Source: Wolfiporia cocos (Eukaryota > Basidiomycota > Agaricomycetes > Polyporales > Phaeolaceae). Taken from it: 64,000 bases of DNA. Shown here in pieces: positions 33,547 to 45,760 of this stretch (the stretch's first letter is position 1; each line of letters starts with the position of its first letter). The stretch lies in the NCBI GenBank assembly GCA_029448655.1, contig JACCLO010000046.1, forward strand, positions 1 through 64,000. Reading direction: 5' to 3'. The translations under genes and the position numbers were made by a program. The notes beneath the pieces were generated by a model. The model saw only the letters and a program-made list of their open reading frames with translations. It did not search any database and was not told the DNA's origin.

Positions 33547-34501
33547 GTGTTATCACGCCCACACCGTCCGCCCTATGCCTTAATTACTGCGTCTGTGTCC
33601 ATCTTGTCTTCATCCCGCCGCGGTGACAGCGTTGCGGTGCTCGCTCCTCTCGACGTGGTCCCGCTGAACACGAAGCAGCACGCGGCGCTATCGGGCTGGG
33701 ACACGCTCCGTGGCCCACGGCGCGTGCTCTACGCCTTGCAGTCAGGTGTCCTGCGTCCCGTTTGCCGCGATCGGTCCCGCATATATAGTAACTCTTCATA
33801 TGCACTCGCACTCACCCCCTGGAAGCATCCCTCGCACACGTAGTCTCGCCGACCGTCACGACGCTGCCCGCGATACACCTCTCCACGTCCTTCCCCTGCG
33901 CCCGGGCGCCACACGACGCAAACGGGCAGGCAGACTGGGAGGAGGACGTATCTGCGCTCTTTCAGTAGGCTGGAATGGCATGCCTACACGCACAGCGGTG
34001 AGCTGCGCCATCTCCCTTTCACACGCCGATCTCACCTCACTCACTCGGCCGCGGCAGGCCGCACGCTGGCGACGCTACCGACCCTTACGTTGCCGTCTAC
34101 GCGCCGCCCGCGCCGGCGTCCGTCGCAGACGCGGTGCACGTCCGGTGGACCGGCCTCCTCCACACGCCGTTTGTGACTGACGTCGCGACCGCGCTCATGT
34201 TCATCCCCTTCCCTTCCAATCCCTGCCCTCTCATAGCGGCTCGGTGCTGATTTATTGATATGGTAACTCCGGGCGCCGGGCGCCGGCCACACTTGCTGCT
34301 GTGACCGTGCACGGCGTCCCGACTGTGCCTGCGGCGTATGTTCATGCTGATACTAAGAGGACGGTGCCGCTCGCGCCGTGGGCGGGGTCAGAGGACACGT
34401 GATGCTTGCTCCTTGGGAGGAACGAGGAGGGCCGGGAGGAGGAGGACGTGTGGACGCTGGCGGAGACTAGTGTGGGAAAATGGGACGAGCTGGTGGGTGG
34501 G
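33547..34501 (+). pseudogene. Unrecognised gene, probably decayed
   Basis: Coding-like blocks follow each other: LAPLDVVPLNTKQHAALSGW (33637-33700), VSPTVTTLPAIHLSTSFP (after a likely intron GTGTCC…ACGTAG), DWEEDVSALFQ, AGMACLHAQR, an intron GTGAGC…CGGCAG (about 34000-34058), DATDPYVAVYAPPAP and VHVRWTGLLHTPF, then VTVHGVPTVPAAYVHAD and SVGKWDELVGG up to TGA 34499-34501. In-frame stops occur at TAG (about 33987, where TGG would read W) and TGA (about 34400, where CGA would read R). The conserved-looking blocks suggest a real former gene. I do not recognise its family. Confidence 0.45.
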
Positions 34502-34519
34502 TGATCGAATCCTCCTCCG

Positions 34520-35651
34520 AACCCCGGCCATAGGTTTCGACACTGATCGCAATATTGGTCTCCCACTCGAAGCTCAAGCGCTCACTATCCTCGCCAATCG
34601 AGACGTCATCCTCGAAGACTTCGAGCAGGTGCGGCACTATTTCACGACGCCCCAGCTTCGCAGGTACCTCCTCTTCGATCAAATGCTTCGCGCCGGTCCG
34701 ATCGACCTCGGGGAGTTCGCGCTGCCGGGTGGCTACGAAGCTTTACGGTCGCTATGGGCAGAGGATCTACGGTGCCCTCACCAGTTCTCGGAGTATGACT
34801 CCACTGCCAACACGACGATCGTTCACGGGCAGCCACTTCCCCCTGGGTTCTTCGATCCGCCGACTACCCCTCACGCCGAGGACAGGGACGCACTCACACC
34901 AGTGCAGATCGCTACGTGTGCCGGGCCAGCTGTGTTGATTTCTTTTGCACACTCGTCTCGTTGCTGTCAGAGCTGAAAATAACAACGATTCTCGGAGACC
35001 GGCTCGACCCTTCGAGCATCAAGGCTGGTAAGACAACTCCAGGCTCCGACGGCAAAGAAGAGCGTGTTGTTCGAACACTTGGCAGGCGCGAGATCAGCGC
35101 CGAGCTCATTGTACGCATCCTCACTTTTTTGAGAATCAGCATCATGTACTCATGCTATTTTAAGCTACTTTGCACTGGTCAGAAATCTATTACCGATCTT
35201 GTCGCACGGGCAATTTCAGATGCAGTTATACTCGATGGATCGAAGAAAGACTCATACGTGTCAAGCGAACAATGCAGGTCGCTGTCCCAAGTAATCCCGC
35301 TGCGCCCGACATGCTAGTAGATTCTGCCACGGAGGGTGGTGATGAACATTTGCACGTACCACATCCGCACTTATTCGCTAGGGATCAAGCAGACTCGTCA
35401 AACGACGACTTCGAGCAATTTACGCCTGGCCCTCCGATGATCAAGACTACGCTCTGTCTCGTGAGCAACCCCCCCTCCCTCCTTTCCTAGTTGCTGTTTG
35501 GTGCCTCATAAGACTTCATTTATAGACTAAACAGCTATATGAGGTTGACGGAGAAGTGGGCGCGAAGATGGATGGGATGCCGGACTTGGAGGCGCATCGG
35601 ATGTGGCAGTTCTATGGCGTTGAGACCGACGGAGACAAGATGTATGAGTGA
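34520..35651 (+). CDS. Unrecognised multi-exon gene
   Basis: The last junction is clear: DFEQFTPGPPMIKTTLCL, then an intron 35461-35531 (GTGAGC…AAACAG), then LYEVDGEVGAKMDGMPD to MYE and TGA at 35649-35651. Upstream exons probably include ITTILGDRLDPSSIKAG to LGRREISAELI (34976-35110) and YTRWIEERLIRVKRTMQVA (about 35226-35285). The 5' part (FEQVRHYFTTPQLRRYLLFDQ and LRAGPIDLGEFALPGG, 34615-34740) may be coding in another phase. The gene ends 370 bp before the Red1/SYCP2-like start. No known family is recognised. Confidence 0.45.
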
Positions 35652-36021
35652 TTGGCTCTCGTATGCATTGTTCGGACATTCTTGTCACTCTACGCCAGCT
35701 TTGGTTATGCTTCTTTCTTGTCTTGTACCATTATCGCATACCTCGCCCTGAAGACAAACGAGCGGCAAGGGTGGCTACTTTCTGCTAATGAGAAATATCA
35801 TATACCATACATATACCAGCTATGTTTGAAGCGTCCGCAGAAGCACAAGCTTGTATTCTGGACAACGTCGGCTCGAATCGGCGTCTTAATTCAGAGATGT
35901 CTAGTAGCGCGTGCGTTGCGTCGCGTCACGTATTTGTGATGGATGTGACACTACGCGTTTCCGCGTCGCGCCTTGTTCTTGACAGCCATACTAGTTACTC
36001 CTTGTACACCCACCACTTGAA

Positions 36022-39000
36022 ATGTCTGCCTCCGATTCTCCTTTCAAATTGCTGCAGCAGACTATCTCAAAATCTCGCGCCAAGAATAGCAAAAGTCTAG
36101 CAGAGGCCCTCGAGAAGGTGTCCTCCCACCTCGTCTTACTCGTAAGGCAGCTATTTGGGGCTCAGTGGATGTCTGTTCATCATCATATAGAATTTATCCA
36201 CGATATCCGAGCAAGCATCCAAAGTGTTATCTCAGTGTCTGCGCAGGCCCCTTCTTCCCATATACTCTGCTTTTCCGCAGCCTGCCCTTGAAGCCGCTGC
36301 CGCGATTTTCTACAAGGTCTATCACGAGAAGGTTCTCCCAACTCTTAGAAAGCAGCAGAATGAGCAACAGGGGTTATGGGAAGGAGTGCTCAACTCTCTC
36401 TTGTCCGGTGTTCTCGTATGCTTTAGTTCGATGTTTACGCTTTGTCCGGGAAGCTGACTATGTCCAGGATTTTCTCGATGAAAGTGAAAACGGTAATCTC
36501 CATCCCCATTCCCTTCTTCAGATGGGCTCATGGGTGCGCTAGACAAAGGCAAAAGTAGCAAAGCAAAGGACGTCATAGCAGCCACGCTTTTTCCCAATCT
36601 ATGCGACATATGTTTCTCACCAACTGCTCCGATGATAAGTACTGGTTTACGATGCACTGTACGGTCTCTTACACCTTTATTTATGCGCCAAACTTACACT
36701 CATTTCGACATTACCAGGCATATACTCTTCTCGCCGATTCTGCTGCGATGCATCACGCCAATCAACACACGCTTCGTGACGACCAAATCCTTGGAGGGTG
36801 AGCCTGATTCCATTTTACCTTACTATGCCGCATACCATTTCTTGTGCGTAGTCGTCGCCTCGGAGCCACCATCTGGCGCACCAAAGGTAAGCTCTCTCGA
36901 AGCAGCGTCATGTCAGATTCCGATACCATGATCCAGATTTCCTTCCTCTGGAGAGCTTGTTGACGCTATTTGCGCGTCTATTGCCTTCAACGAAGGGGGC
37001 TGCCTCCGGTCGCGCAAACCGTACTGCATTCATCCAGTCTGTGTTCAGCAAGTCGTCTCCCCCGGAAACCACCAGCATCGGACAAAAGGTCACGGGGCTG
37101 CTTGAGAACGTGCCCTCGGAGGACTGGGACGTGACCTCACGGAAGATTGCCGAAGCACTGGCTGCTGGCGACCGGACTTTGTGAGTAACTTAAGCTGCCG
37201 TATTATCACGCTGACCGGCGCCATATAGCCCGCAGCCTTTTGCGATAGAAGAAGTCTGTGCCTGTGGGCAAACACAACGATGCGATAGGCTATATGTCGA
37301 TCCCAAGGCAATACTCGTGAACATGCTCATAGAAGTGTGCCTTTTGACCTTATTCGATGTCCGTCATACGGCGAGCTGACTATATGTTCATACATCGATA
37401 CAGGATAACCAATATGAATCCCTGACAATCTCATACACTTCCATACACAAAATAGATATCCTGCGCGAGCGTTCTGGCGAGGAGAGGGTCGGCGCGCAGG
37501 TGCAAATTGTCATGTGCAGTCCTCCTATTCTCGGAGGAGAACCGATAACCTCTGGCATAGACGAAAGCGGCCCAGTTGTAACGTTTACTCTTACGAGCGG
37601 CGATCTGGACAGATTCGCAAATGCGTTGCGCGACAGAGGTCAAGTAAGAAAGCGTAGCTTATACTTTCTATCTGGTTTGCGAGTGCTGACACGGTATCGT
37701 AATGCAGGGACAGAAGTATAGAGAGATACTCCCACCGAAGCTATCACTAGCGACGTCGCCACTGGTTTTAGATTTTGACACCCAGGGCAAGCCGATGAAA
37801 CAACTAAGCCAATCCGAGGTGCGCTAAATTGATCGCATTCTTCCATGACTGATCTCCACTCACTAGAGGATTGAGAAAGTCCAACAATGTGAGTATCACA
37901 CAATCCATAGCATCCGCGCTTCATCAACACTGTCAACTTTCCGCTAGTCTACAATACCAACCAAAGCAGTGACGAACTCAGCTGCGGATCAGACCTTGAT
38001 AACGCGACTAGTTCGAGATCTTCTGCTATCGACGAACGTCAGTCTATGAAATCTACGCCCCATATGCGTTCGAAAAATGTCCGAAGAGAAGCCTTTGGCG
38101 CAAGCGATGAGGAACTATGTGATCCATCTGACGTCGACTCGGTTCTGCTGGCCCCGCCTCAACGTAGGCAACGGTCGGAAGGCCCTAGAGTAATCTCCAC
38201 TAGGTCAGCCAAATCGTCCGAATCCCGACTTGCCGGGAAAACCCGCAAGTCGACCAATAACTCTGTTGCCGCCAAGGCCTACAAGAGAAAGCGAGATTCT
38301 ACTGAGTGCAGCGAAGACGGTCCTAACTCAGATAAGCTGGCAGAGGACGCTGTTGCCAATAAACGATCCAAGACTTCCCCGACAGGTCGTAGCGCTCTTT
38401 GCACACCAGATCCTCCAGAGCGCACGGAATCTCAGGTGCTTCAGCCTCGTTCTACAGCGGCGACTAGGGCAACCAACAGATATCACGGCGAAAAGGAGAA
38501 AATATGTTCTCCTACCTCATGCTCCCACATGATTGACTATGGTGCTCTACCCGAATCCGATCCATTTTCGTCTACTCGGAACACGTTGTCTCCTCTCACA
38601 GCTTTGTTTGCTCGTCGCAAGAAGGCCGACAATAAGCCTGCCCTGGAAAGCAAAGCCCCTCAGTCGAGCACGACCAAAGGTAGACCTCATAAAGCAAAGC
38701 TCTGGAAGACAAAACCGTCTCCGCCGGGCCCTATCATCTACCAGAGAGCCTCGGACGACGATCCGTTATGTGACAGGCATGAGCTATCTGACACGTTCGT
38801 CGAGGACGAACCTGTCGAAGAGACTAAGGAAAATCAATCGGAAGTAAAAATCAAGACACACGCAAAGCATGTGGTCCCTGCTCTCGCAGCCAGTGCTTCG
38901 ACAACGGACAAAAGGGTATGTTTGTTCTCTTGCGTTCTCGTGATTGATGAGAAAGCCATATCATGGTCGTGGACTACAGAGGGTCGAAATGTCGAACCCT

Positions 39001-40406
39001 GCCTTGCAAGAGAAAGCTCACCCATTGTCAGGTTCTACCAACATTGCTAAGGCGCGTGTACCGTGACACTTTCTACGCCATACGCTAATACTAAAACAGT
39101 CCACAAGCAAAAAGAGAAAGATTGCGCCATGGGCCAACCTCACTTCTGAAGCCCCTCACAGATCTGCGACTGTAGACAACAGTACGAGCGGAGTTCCTGG
39201 TGTTCACCATGAAGAAACCATACAGCCTACACTGAATACTTTGGGATGCACATCTCTGTCCAAGAAGTCTATGTCATCATCCGCATCTGAAAGCCTCTTG
39301 ACGGGATCTGGTAATGTTCATACAGGGCCTCTGCCTGAGGAGCCAGCCACCGCTGAAGATTCTATGTCAGACATCTCCGAAGTTGCCAACAAGGCGATAC
39401 ATGCGACCATAGCAGATTCCATGCTCGGAACGAATACCACACCAAGATCCGATCGTATACATTCTCCTGCTCCTCTCGTCATTCCCTCTCCGGAAAAGCT
39501 TGAGCAAACTGATTTTGAGTTGACGGAGGTAACATCTACCCCAATTGGCAAGGTTGTTGAGGTCGATGATTGTGCAGGAGACTCTGTCTCCACGAGAAAG
39601 ACCCATCCTAGACATTCCGTTACCTTCGCGCCGGTCGTGGAAGAACGCGAACCGTCGCCGGAGTTGACCTTTGAGATTGGTTCTCGGAGTCAGCCCACAT
39701 CGCTGAGCCCGTACAAGCGAGAGAGGGCTACTGGTAAACTTATACATAGATACAACGGTGCACTTCTGACTTTTGTTATTAGTGTCACTGGGACAGCTGC
39801 TGCAGGGTATTGAACGCGAGCCTTTCGTAAGGCGACGTGGGCGTGGCTCATTCCGGAAAACAAATATAACGGGTGCTGGGAACCGCTCGCGGCGCAAGGA
39901 AGCCGCTGCAAATGTCCAGGACATCGAAGATGTTCTGCGGGAGTTGCATCAGGTGCCGTAGAAGCTGCTAAGGATATTGCGGTATGCTGAGTATGTGCTC
40001 GACCCTCGCAGGCTATTTTCGACAAGATCACGGATCGCTTTGATAGCGTACGTGAAGAAGTGCGCATTGATCGGAGTGCAATCCTCCGGGAGGCAGCGCA
40101 GGATCTTATGCAAATGCGTGCGGATAGGTGTGTGCTGACTGCCCGTACATACTTCGCGTTCTTGCGGACCTGCTGATCCCTGTGAACGGCCACCGCAGTG
40201 TCGCCTACTTCAACCGCCTTATCGACCTCGAGGCCGAATATGCGTCCTCTGGGCGTGCTGTCATTGGCAGTTTGGAAGAGTTGCTTCGCGCAAACGAAGG
40301 GATATGCTGCAAAATAGAAGAGACGATAAAGAGCATCGATCGTACAACACTCGTTGGAAGGATGCCGGTGGTCCTAGTGGAAATTCCCGCGAGCCTGAGA
40401 CAGTGA
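36022..40406 (+). CDS. Red1/SYCP2-like meiotic chromosome axis protein (inferred)
   Basis: Sixteen exons keep frame throughout: 36022-36141, 36191-36415, 36468-36492, 36522-36658, 36718-36797, 36852-36886, 36937-37180, 37229-37334, 37404-37643, 37708-37818, 37867-37888, 37948-38915, 39100-39733, 39783-39952, 40012-40127, 40199-40406. The product is about 1146 residues. Residues 1-288 are helical (armadillo-like). About 290-440 resemble the SYCP2 Spt16M/PH-like domain (RLYVDPKAILVNMLIE, YESLTISYTSIHKIDIL, VVTFTLTSGDLDRFANAL). 450-1000 are disordered, with basic KAYKRKRDS and VANKRSKTS stretches. The last 110 form a coiled coil (AIFDKITDRFDSVREEVRID). This order (ARM, PH-like, linker, coiled coil) is that of Red1, SYCP2 and ASY3, which organise loop-axis structure and recruit HORMA proteins (family knowledge). 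Sequence identity is weak, so the name is inferred. The 185-bp intron 38916-39099 could hide another exon. Confidence 0.65.
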
Positions 40407-41491
40407 AAGGAATACAACCGTGTTATAGTAGAGAACGCGGTGAGTTCGCTCGATATCACAAATGCTCTAGTACAAATCATTGCATGTTGATCATCACATG
40501 CGGCTGTAGCATGAAACAGGAAACAAGACACAGCTGTATACAAGCGATCGGTCCACGCACGCCTCAGAAGGGATAGTGTTAGTTTACACGACCGTTGCAA
40601 GCGGAAGGTGATATGTGCAATGCATGTAACTCTCACCTAACTACCGTCGTCCGGCATTCGATACTCAAATAACTCGTTGTTCTAACAATGGTATGCCAAT
40701 AAACCCGCGCAAAACCACCTAGCATTCCAATGCAGCGTGAGGAAGCTAAAGTATTCGCCGTGACACCTCGCTACCCAGCTTCCTTTGTTCATACCGTCTC
40801 GATACAGAGCACCTTGTGTTATGCATCCATCGGGCTCATCTTGACCACTGTTGGGGCGCGGCCACTCCTCGCCGGTGTGGCACCCTTCTCTTCCCATCCC
40901 ACACGCCACACTATCTTCCATTTTCCACACTCTCGTTGAATGGTTACTTCTTCCATCATTGCCGAACACGCTCTCTGACACCCGTAACATAAGTTTATAT
41001 CCGATGACGATGACAGCCTGAGACATCGTTTCACGCCATTGCGGCGGGTCTCTTGGCATGGAAAGATTTACTTCTCAATAAAACCGGCTATGAGCACAGC
41101 TGTGCATGCATCAAAGCACGCATTGGTGAGCCGATTTGCTATCGACCTCCGCCATTATGTGGGCTGGAACTGCATCAGAATGGTGCCTGTGCGCAGCACA
41201 CATGAAAGCGTGAAGGGGACTTGCTAGGCGCACCATTCACGAAGGGTTCACGAGCCTAGACAATCATTGCGAGATGAACGGGCGTGGTGTCTCACTGTGC
41301 CTTGCGAACAAATGCCTCGCTAGTGCAGATGCATTCGGGTGACGGGCATCGCGAGATGAACGGACTTAGCGTGAGTTTAAGCGTGAGTCACATTTTGCCC
41401 GTGACAGTGCACCATACGTTCATATAAGACGACGACAGCATGACTATAAGGCGAACGAGAAAAATGGCAATGTGAACGCATATGTAAAGCA
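40407..41491. other. Intergenic, no gene recognised
   Basis: Short frames only. A small direct repeat (GCGAGATGAACGG at about 41269 and 41350) is present. Confidence 0.4.
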
Positions 41492-43476
41492 TTACACCAC
41501 CATCGACTCCTCCGACTCCTCCACTTTCAGCTTTCCCAACTCCCCCCTCTCCCGCTCCTCCATGTTCAGCTCCTCTATTTTCAATTCTGCCACAGTGCAC
41601 TCCATCAGGTCGTGTAGCTCGAGAACATACACCTTGCCTAGCTTGTCTCTATGAGAATTTGCAACCCAGATATCCTCTATAATACGGCCGCCCAGGGGGG
41701 GTGTCACGACGATAAGATCAACAGACTTTACGTCGCATACATCTAGTAGCCAGTCCAGACCAAGCGTGGAGATGGCAAGCTGATCGGAGACGGTCACCTG
41801 GAAGATGGTCGCGCGCTGGGAACCGGCGTCGTAAACAAACGCGTCGAACGTGGGCTGAGACTTAGATCGAGGGACGAAGAATCCATCCTCCAATATCGGC
41901 TCCTTCCGAAGTGAGAAGTGGTGGCGATCCAAACGTCTGAACTCAGCTGCTGCACCGATCTGATTGTCTTCTATATCAATGATGCGACCTTGAAAGCCCA
42001 AACGAAGATACTGCTTGGGAAGATTCGTGCCGTTGGAGCGCCAATGCGTGTTCTTCGTTCCCGCTCTCGTGGTCTTTTGCATGGCGGTCACAGGCCACTC
42101 ACCACCGTTGGGAAACTTGGCAAGGAACGCTCCTTCCAAGAGATATCCGGCACCAGCCCTAGTGTAAGGATTCCTAAGGAACAACTGGTATAGTGTATCG
42201 GCGGCCTGGTCGTTGGCGCTGCTAAGCTCGTCCAATACCGCTATCGACAGGTGCTTGGTGGCTATCTGCAGGTCAAACTTCTTTCGATTACGAGGAGACG
42301 GGGTGGCCACAAGGAGGATATGAGGTCTCGTCCATGTTCACGGAGGCCGCACCGCGAAGCATTGCAGCCATTTTCTCTTTGTTCAGTACAGCAAGAACGT
42401 CGTCGACTTGTGATTCGTATTCGTCCAAGGCTCCTGCGTAAGCATATGCGTGACGAGCAGATGTGCCATATAGTCGAGAGAAGAGCGCGAGGTCTTGCAC
42501 TGAAGGCTTCGGGTCGGAGTCCTCCCACAACTGAAGATCCCGGCTGTCAAGACGTTCATTTGCTGCTCGCATAGAGAACGAAGCAAGGAGACTCACCCTG
42601 CAATAAGCTCCCCAAGTGACCAAGGCGCCATCCAGAACTGCGGTACTCGCCTCGCGGCTTTCTTCCTCCAATCAACACGCTGACTGCGCGGAGACGCCGC
42701 CTGTAGTATGAAGCCACGACAGGAGGAACCCAGGTCAAGATATATCGGAGGCACGTCTGTCAAGGATTGATTGGAGTCGACCAAGAACCATGTTCCGCGG
42801 GGAAGGTATAGGTCTAGGTTATCATTTGTAGTGATAGGACGGGAAATTTGGAAGACTCCTTCATCGTTTAGGATGAAGATCTCTGTATGATTCCGCTGGA
42901 AGGTGGTGGTTTGCCCTGCGAGGAGGCGGAGGGCAAGTATATAGATCAGAAAAGTGCTTTTCCCTGGAGTTTTGTAAGAAAGAAGACGAGATGATTTGAA
43001 TAATAGGCATCCTCACCGATACCAGGACTGCCAATAACGATTGCACCAGTCGCAGTGGGCGCTCTGCTCGGCAAGTCAACGAAGGGGTTATGGAATGGCT
43101 CAGCATCCACATCAATGGCTGCGTCGTCCTCGTTGTTATTGCTTTGGTTTGCTCCATCTCTGCCCAGCCCGAGATTGTCGATGATGTCCTGTAGCATGCT
43201 CCGATACTCGTCCCTGACAAGGATCGCCGAAAGTTGGCTAAGCTTAAACAACTTCACGGTGGAAGCTGAGTTCCTGTCCCACTGAAGCGCCATGAGATTT
43301 TTCGGAAGTTTAGCTCGTACGAGCTGCGCGTCGCACGTAACGGAGATAGAATGAAAGAGGTTCTCGGGTTTCCCTTTCCAGGCGATCTCACGGAGTCTGG
43401 CTAGAGAGCCCCCGTAAGTACTGTTGTCGGGTGTAACAGGTTTGCCAGCCAATTGTGCTATGGAGAAGGATGACAT
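41492..43476 (-). CDS. Crinkler-RHS-type P-loop NTPase with PD-(D/E)XK nuclease domain, one frame break
   Basis: Exon 1 (43476-43017) encodes an N-terminal region and GAIVIGSPGIG. An intron (43016-42964, GTGAGG…CTCCAG) joins it to GKSTFLIYILALRLL, completing Walker A at about residue 150-157. RGTWFLVDSN near residue 216 is the likely Walker B. Exon 2 ends 42597 and exon 3 starts 42543 after GTGAGT…GACAG. The C-terminal part has FDAFVYDAGSQRATIFQVTVS, the D…(E/Q)xQ core of PD-(D/E)XK nucleases. This NTPase-nuclease pairing is the CR (Crinkler-RHS-type) class, found in fungi, oomycetes and trypanosomes and linked to effectors and transposon conflict (family knowledge). A single frame change at about 42323 (between DET and HILLVATPSP) breaks the chain. 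It is either pseudogenised or an assembly error. Confidence 0.75.
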
Positions 43477-43788
43477 GTTAACGAGAAAAAAGCTGAAGGG
43501 CACCGGATCCGGATGCAATGCGTGAGGCGATGTTCATGGGGAGTGGGGAGGGGCAACCGTAGCGCGGCGGCAAAATCCGAGCGGCAAGCGTCTATCATGC
43601 GCCACAGCCCCTGCCGGACAGGCATGAGTTAGACGCGCATAGCGCGACGGTATCAGTGTAAAGGCTCGCCAGGAAAAAGGTTTCGCGCCTCATTATAGTG
43701 GAGTAGATCGATTAGAAATACTAAATGAATACTTTCTTTGGGACAGAATCCTTTGAATCGCTTCATGTTAATCTGTGCATCCGGGGTA
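43477..43788. other. Boundary of gene island and repeat region
   Basis: Upstream region of the NTPase-nuclease gene. No feature recognised. Confidence 0.4.
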
Positions 43789-44304
43789 TGTCACAAGAAA
43801 GGTGGCATCGCCTATAGGTATAGTTTTTCGCCTTTAACCTACGGTTATATGCCCAGAAGGTGGCCCGGTAGTGCCCCCTTAAAGCTACCAAGGCACTACG
43901 CCAGCCTCCGTCACCATCACTGACGGCGTAGGTCTTTAGGTCTACGCGCAGACAGGTAGCCTGTGACCACGACGCAACGACAGGTCATTACTGGTGCCGG
44001 GTTCATAAGCATGTAATGATGGTCTTAGCAATGCCATTAGGGCTGCGCACAGACCCTTACATTAGGGCAGGTAGCTACAAGTAGATACCTGACCTCATCA
44101 TGTATATAACAAGGATGCCTGGGGCTTAGAGTCCCCAGAATGAAGATTCTCGTCTTGGGGTATCATCCCCCTCAACTTACTTCCTTCTGGTCTGCTCCCC
44201 TCTGCCTCACTCTACTTGACTGAGGGCTTGCTGATTTCTTGCCATGCACTTGGGATCACCACACACGTTTAGAAGCATCACAGATGGAGGTTTGTCTTGT
44301 GACA
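43789..44304 (+). mobile_element. Solo LTR
   Basis: GGGTA flanks both sides (43784-43788, 44305-44309). The 516-bp unit starts TGTCACAAGA and ends TCTTGTGACA, so the two ends are 10-bp inverted repeats. TATA catgtatataac is near 44099. Hairpin 1 CTGGGG 44119-44124 / CCCCAG 44133-44138. Hairpin 2 GGGG/CCCC near 44157. Confidence 0.95.
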
Positions 44305-44588
44305 GGGTACAACACAGCATGCTATGAATAATTTAACGAAATTCTGTCCCAAACATTCTTCAAAGAAATCAAGAGATCAGAGGCATGCATATTTACTTTA
44401 TGCTATAACTGATTATCTAAGGAGGAGATGCATTCCCATCAATTGATAGAAGTACATATTAGAATGGATTTTGGGCACAATCAAGCAAGCAAGAAAAGAC
44501 TCAAACTATTTGAGATCAAGTAGAAAGAGCTGTACAATAGTGAGGTCCAGTTATATATGTCCCAATGCAAGCTTGTTCTGAGGTATAG
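44305..44588. other. AT-rich spacer
   Basis: Nothing recognised. Confidence 0.3.
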
Positions 44589-45376
44589 TGTCACGAATTA
44601 TTTGTGATGCTGGGTTTTGGTGATTTTACCAGCATTTGCCCTGTGCCGGGGTTGAACTAAGAGGCCCAGCCAGACTGTCACGTGATCTTTAGATAGATCG
44701 GTTATCATTCATTATCTCTCCTGGTCAGATGACTGCTTACATACGCTACTACACATGCTGCTATTGGCAGCCACAGGGACTGACTAAGGCGGTGATGCTG
44801 AGCCAGTAATGCCATTGGACCATATAGCGAGGCTAACGGGGATGACATGTGAATGTAGACCGGGCCATGAGGTAACCGGTGACATGTGGTGGCCATGAGG
44901 CCAGGTGTGAGGCAATGCCATGATGGTTGAAGCCAGTGGTTGCGTAGGTCCGGTGCTAGAAGTCCGGAAGCACAGAATCACCAGGGCAGAAGCCTGGCAA
45001 TTGGGTAATACTGAGGCTAGAAGCCCGGCATGTGCATAAGGCCGGTGATAGAAGCACGGAGGTGCTGTAGTGCCGGAGATGCGTGTTGGTCGTTAGGCTT
45101 CACAGCTTGATGGACCGGTTGACATGGGAGCTTAGTCAGCTGTGGTGCCATGTTGCCATTATTATGCGAGTGGCACTCGGTGACGTCATGGTCCTGGTCG
45201 ACATGTGGACTCTAGGATGACGTTGATATGCCTATTCGGCAGGATAAGTCCATATAAGTGCCTCGGCAGGTGCGGCATGGTGGGATAAATCCCAGATAAT
45301 GTAGTAGAGGTGTAGAAATACCAGGTAAATTGCCAGGAAAAGCTATATATGCTTGTTATGTCCCAAATCTGTGACA
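44589..45376 (-). mobile_element. LTR fragments, plus-strand start joined to a minus-strand copy
   Basis: 44589 starts TGTCACGAATTATTTG and contains a T-arm-like segment (GCCGGGGTTGAACTAAG, about 44645-44661). From about 44700 the sequence is the minus-strand LTR type of 1076-2171, ending AATCTGTGACA at 45376 (ATACCAGGTAAATTGCCAGG is shared). No duplications match, so this is a rearranged or truncated mosaic. Confidence 0.5.
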
Positions 45377-45417
45377 ATGGGTGTTCCAAGTCTGTAACAT
45401 TTTGTGACAGATGTGGT

Positions 45418-45666
45418 TGTCATGGTACCACTGGCAGTCCCAGACCAGCAGCTCCATGGGGACAGGCATCCAACACCACTTAGCCAAAAGGGCCACTAAA
45501 ACAGCTGAGCTGTTATAGGCAGGACACACTATATGTGTAGTTCATATTCCCATGCTAGGCACTTGCTATAGTGCCTAAGGATATTTAGCTTTCTACCCTT
45601 TGCACAGTTATGCCTTTATGGTATTATATGCCACATGAGTTTCCAAGCCCATTATAATCTGTGACA
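45418..45666 (+). mobile_element. Short solo LTR (249 bp)
   Basis: GTGGT flanks both sides (45413-45417, 45667-45671). Ends are TGTCATGGTACCACTGGCAG and AATCTGTGACA. The AACAGCTGAGCTGTT palindrome and GCCAAAAGGGCC are present. Confidence 0.9.
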
Positions 45667-45760
45667 GTGGTCTTATGCCATCATCCCTGCATGATGACTC
45701 TTGCTGTATAGCACCGTCTTGCTAGTCTGGGGGTTTCCTTCTCATCTTGCATCTACCCTT

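Noticed and set aside
33710..34180. Arg/Pro-rich 156-codon frame
   Set aside because: It crosses two intron-like boundaries of the better-supported frame with conserved-looking blocks.
39901..40030. Frameshift in the Red1/SYCP2-like gene near VLRELHQ
   Set aside because: A 59-bp GT-AG intron (39953-40011) joins the exons in phase, so no break is needed.
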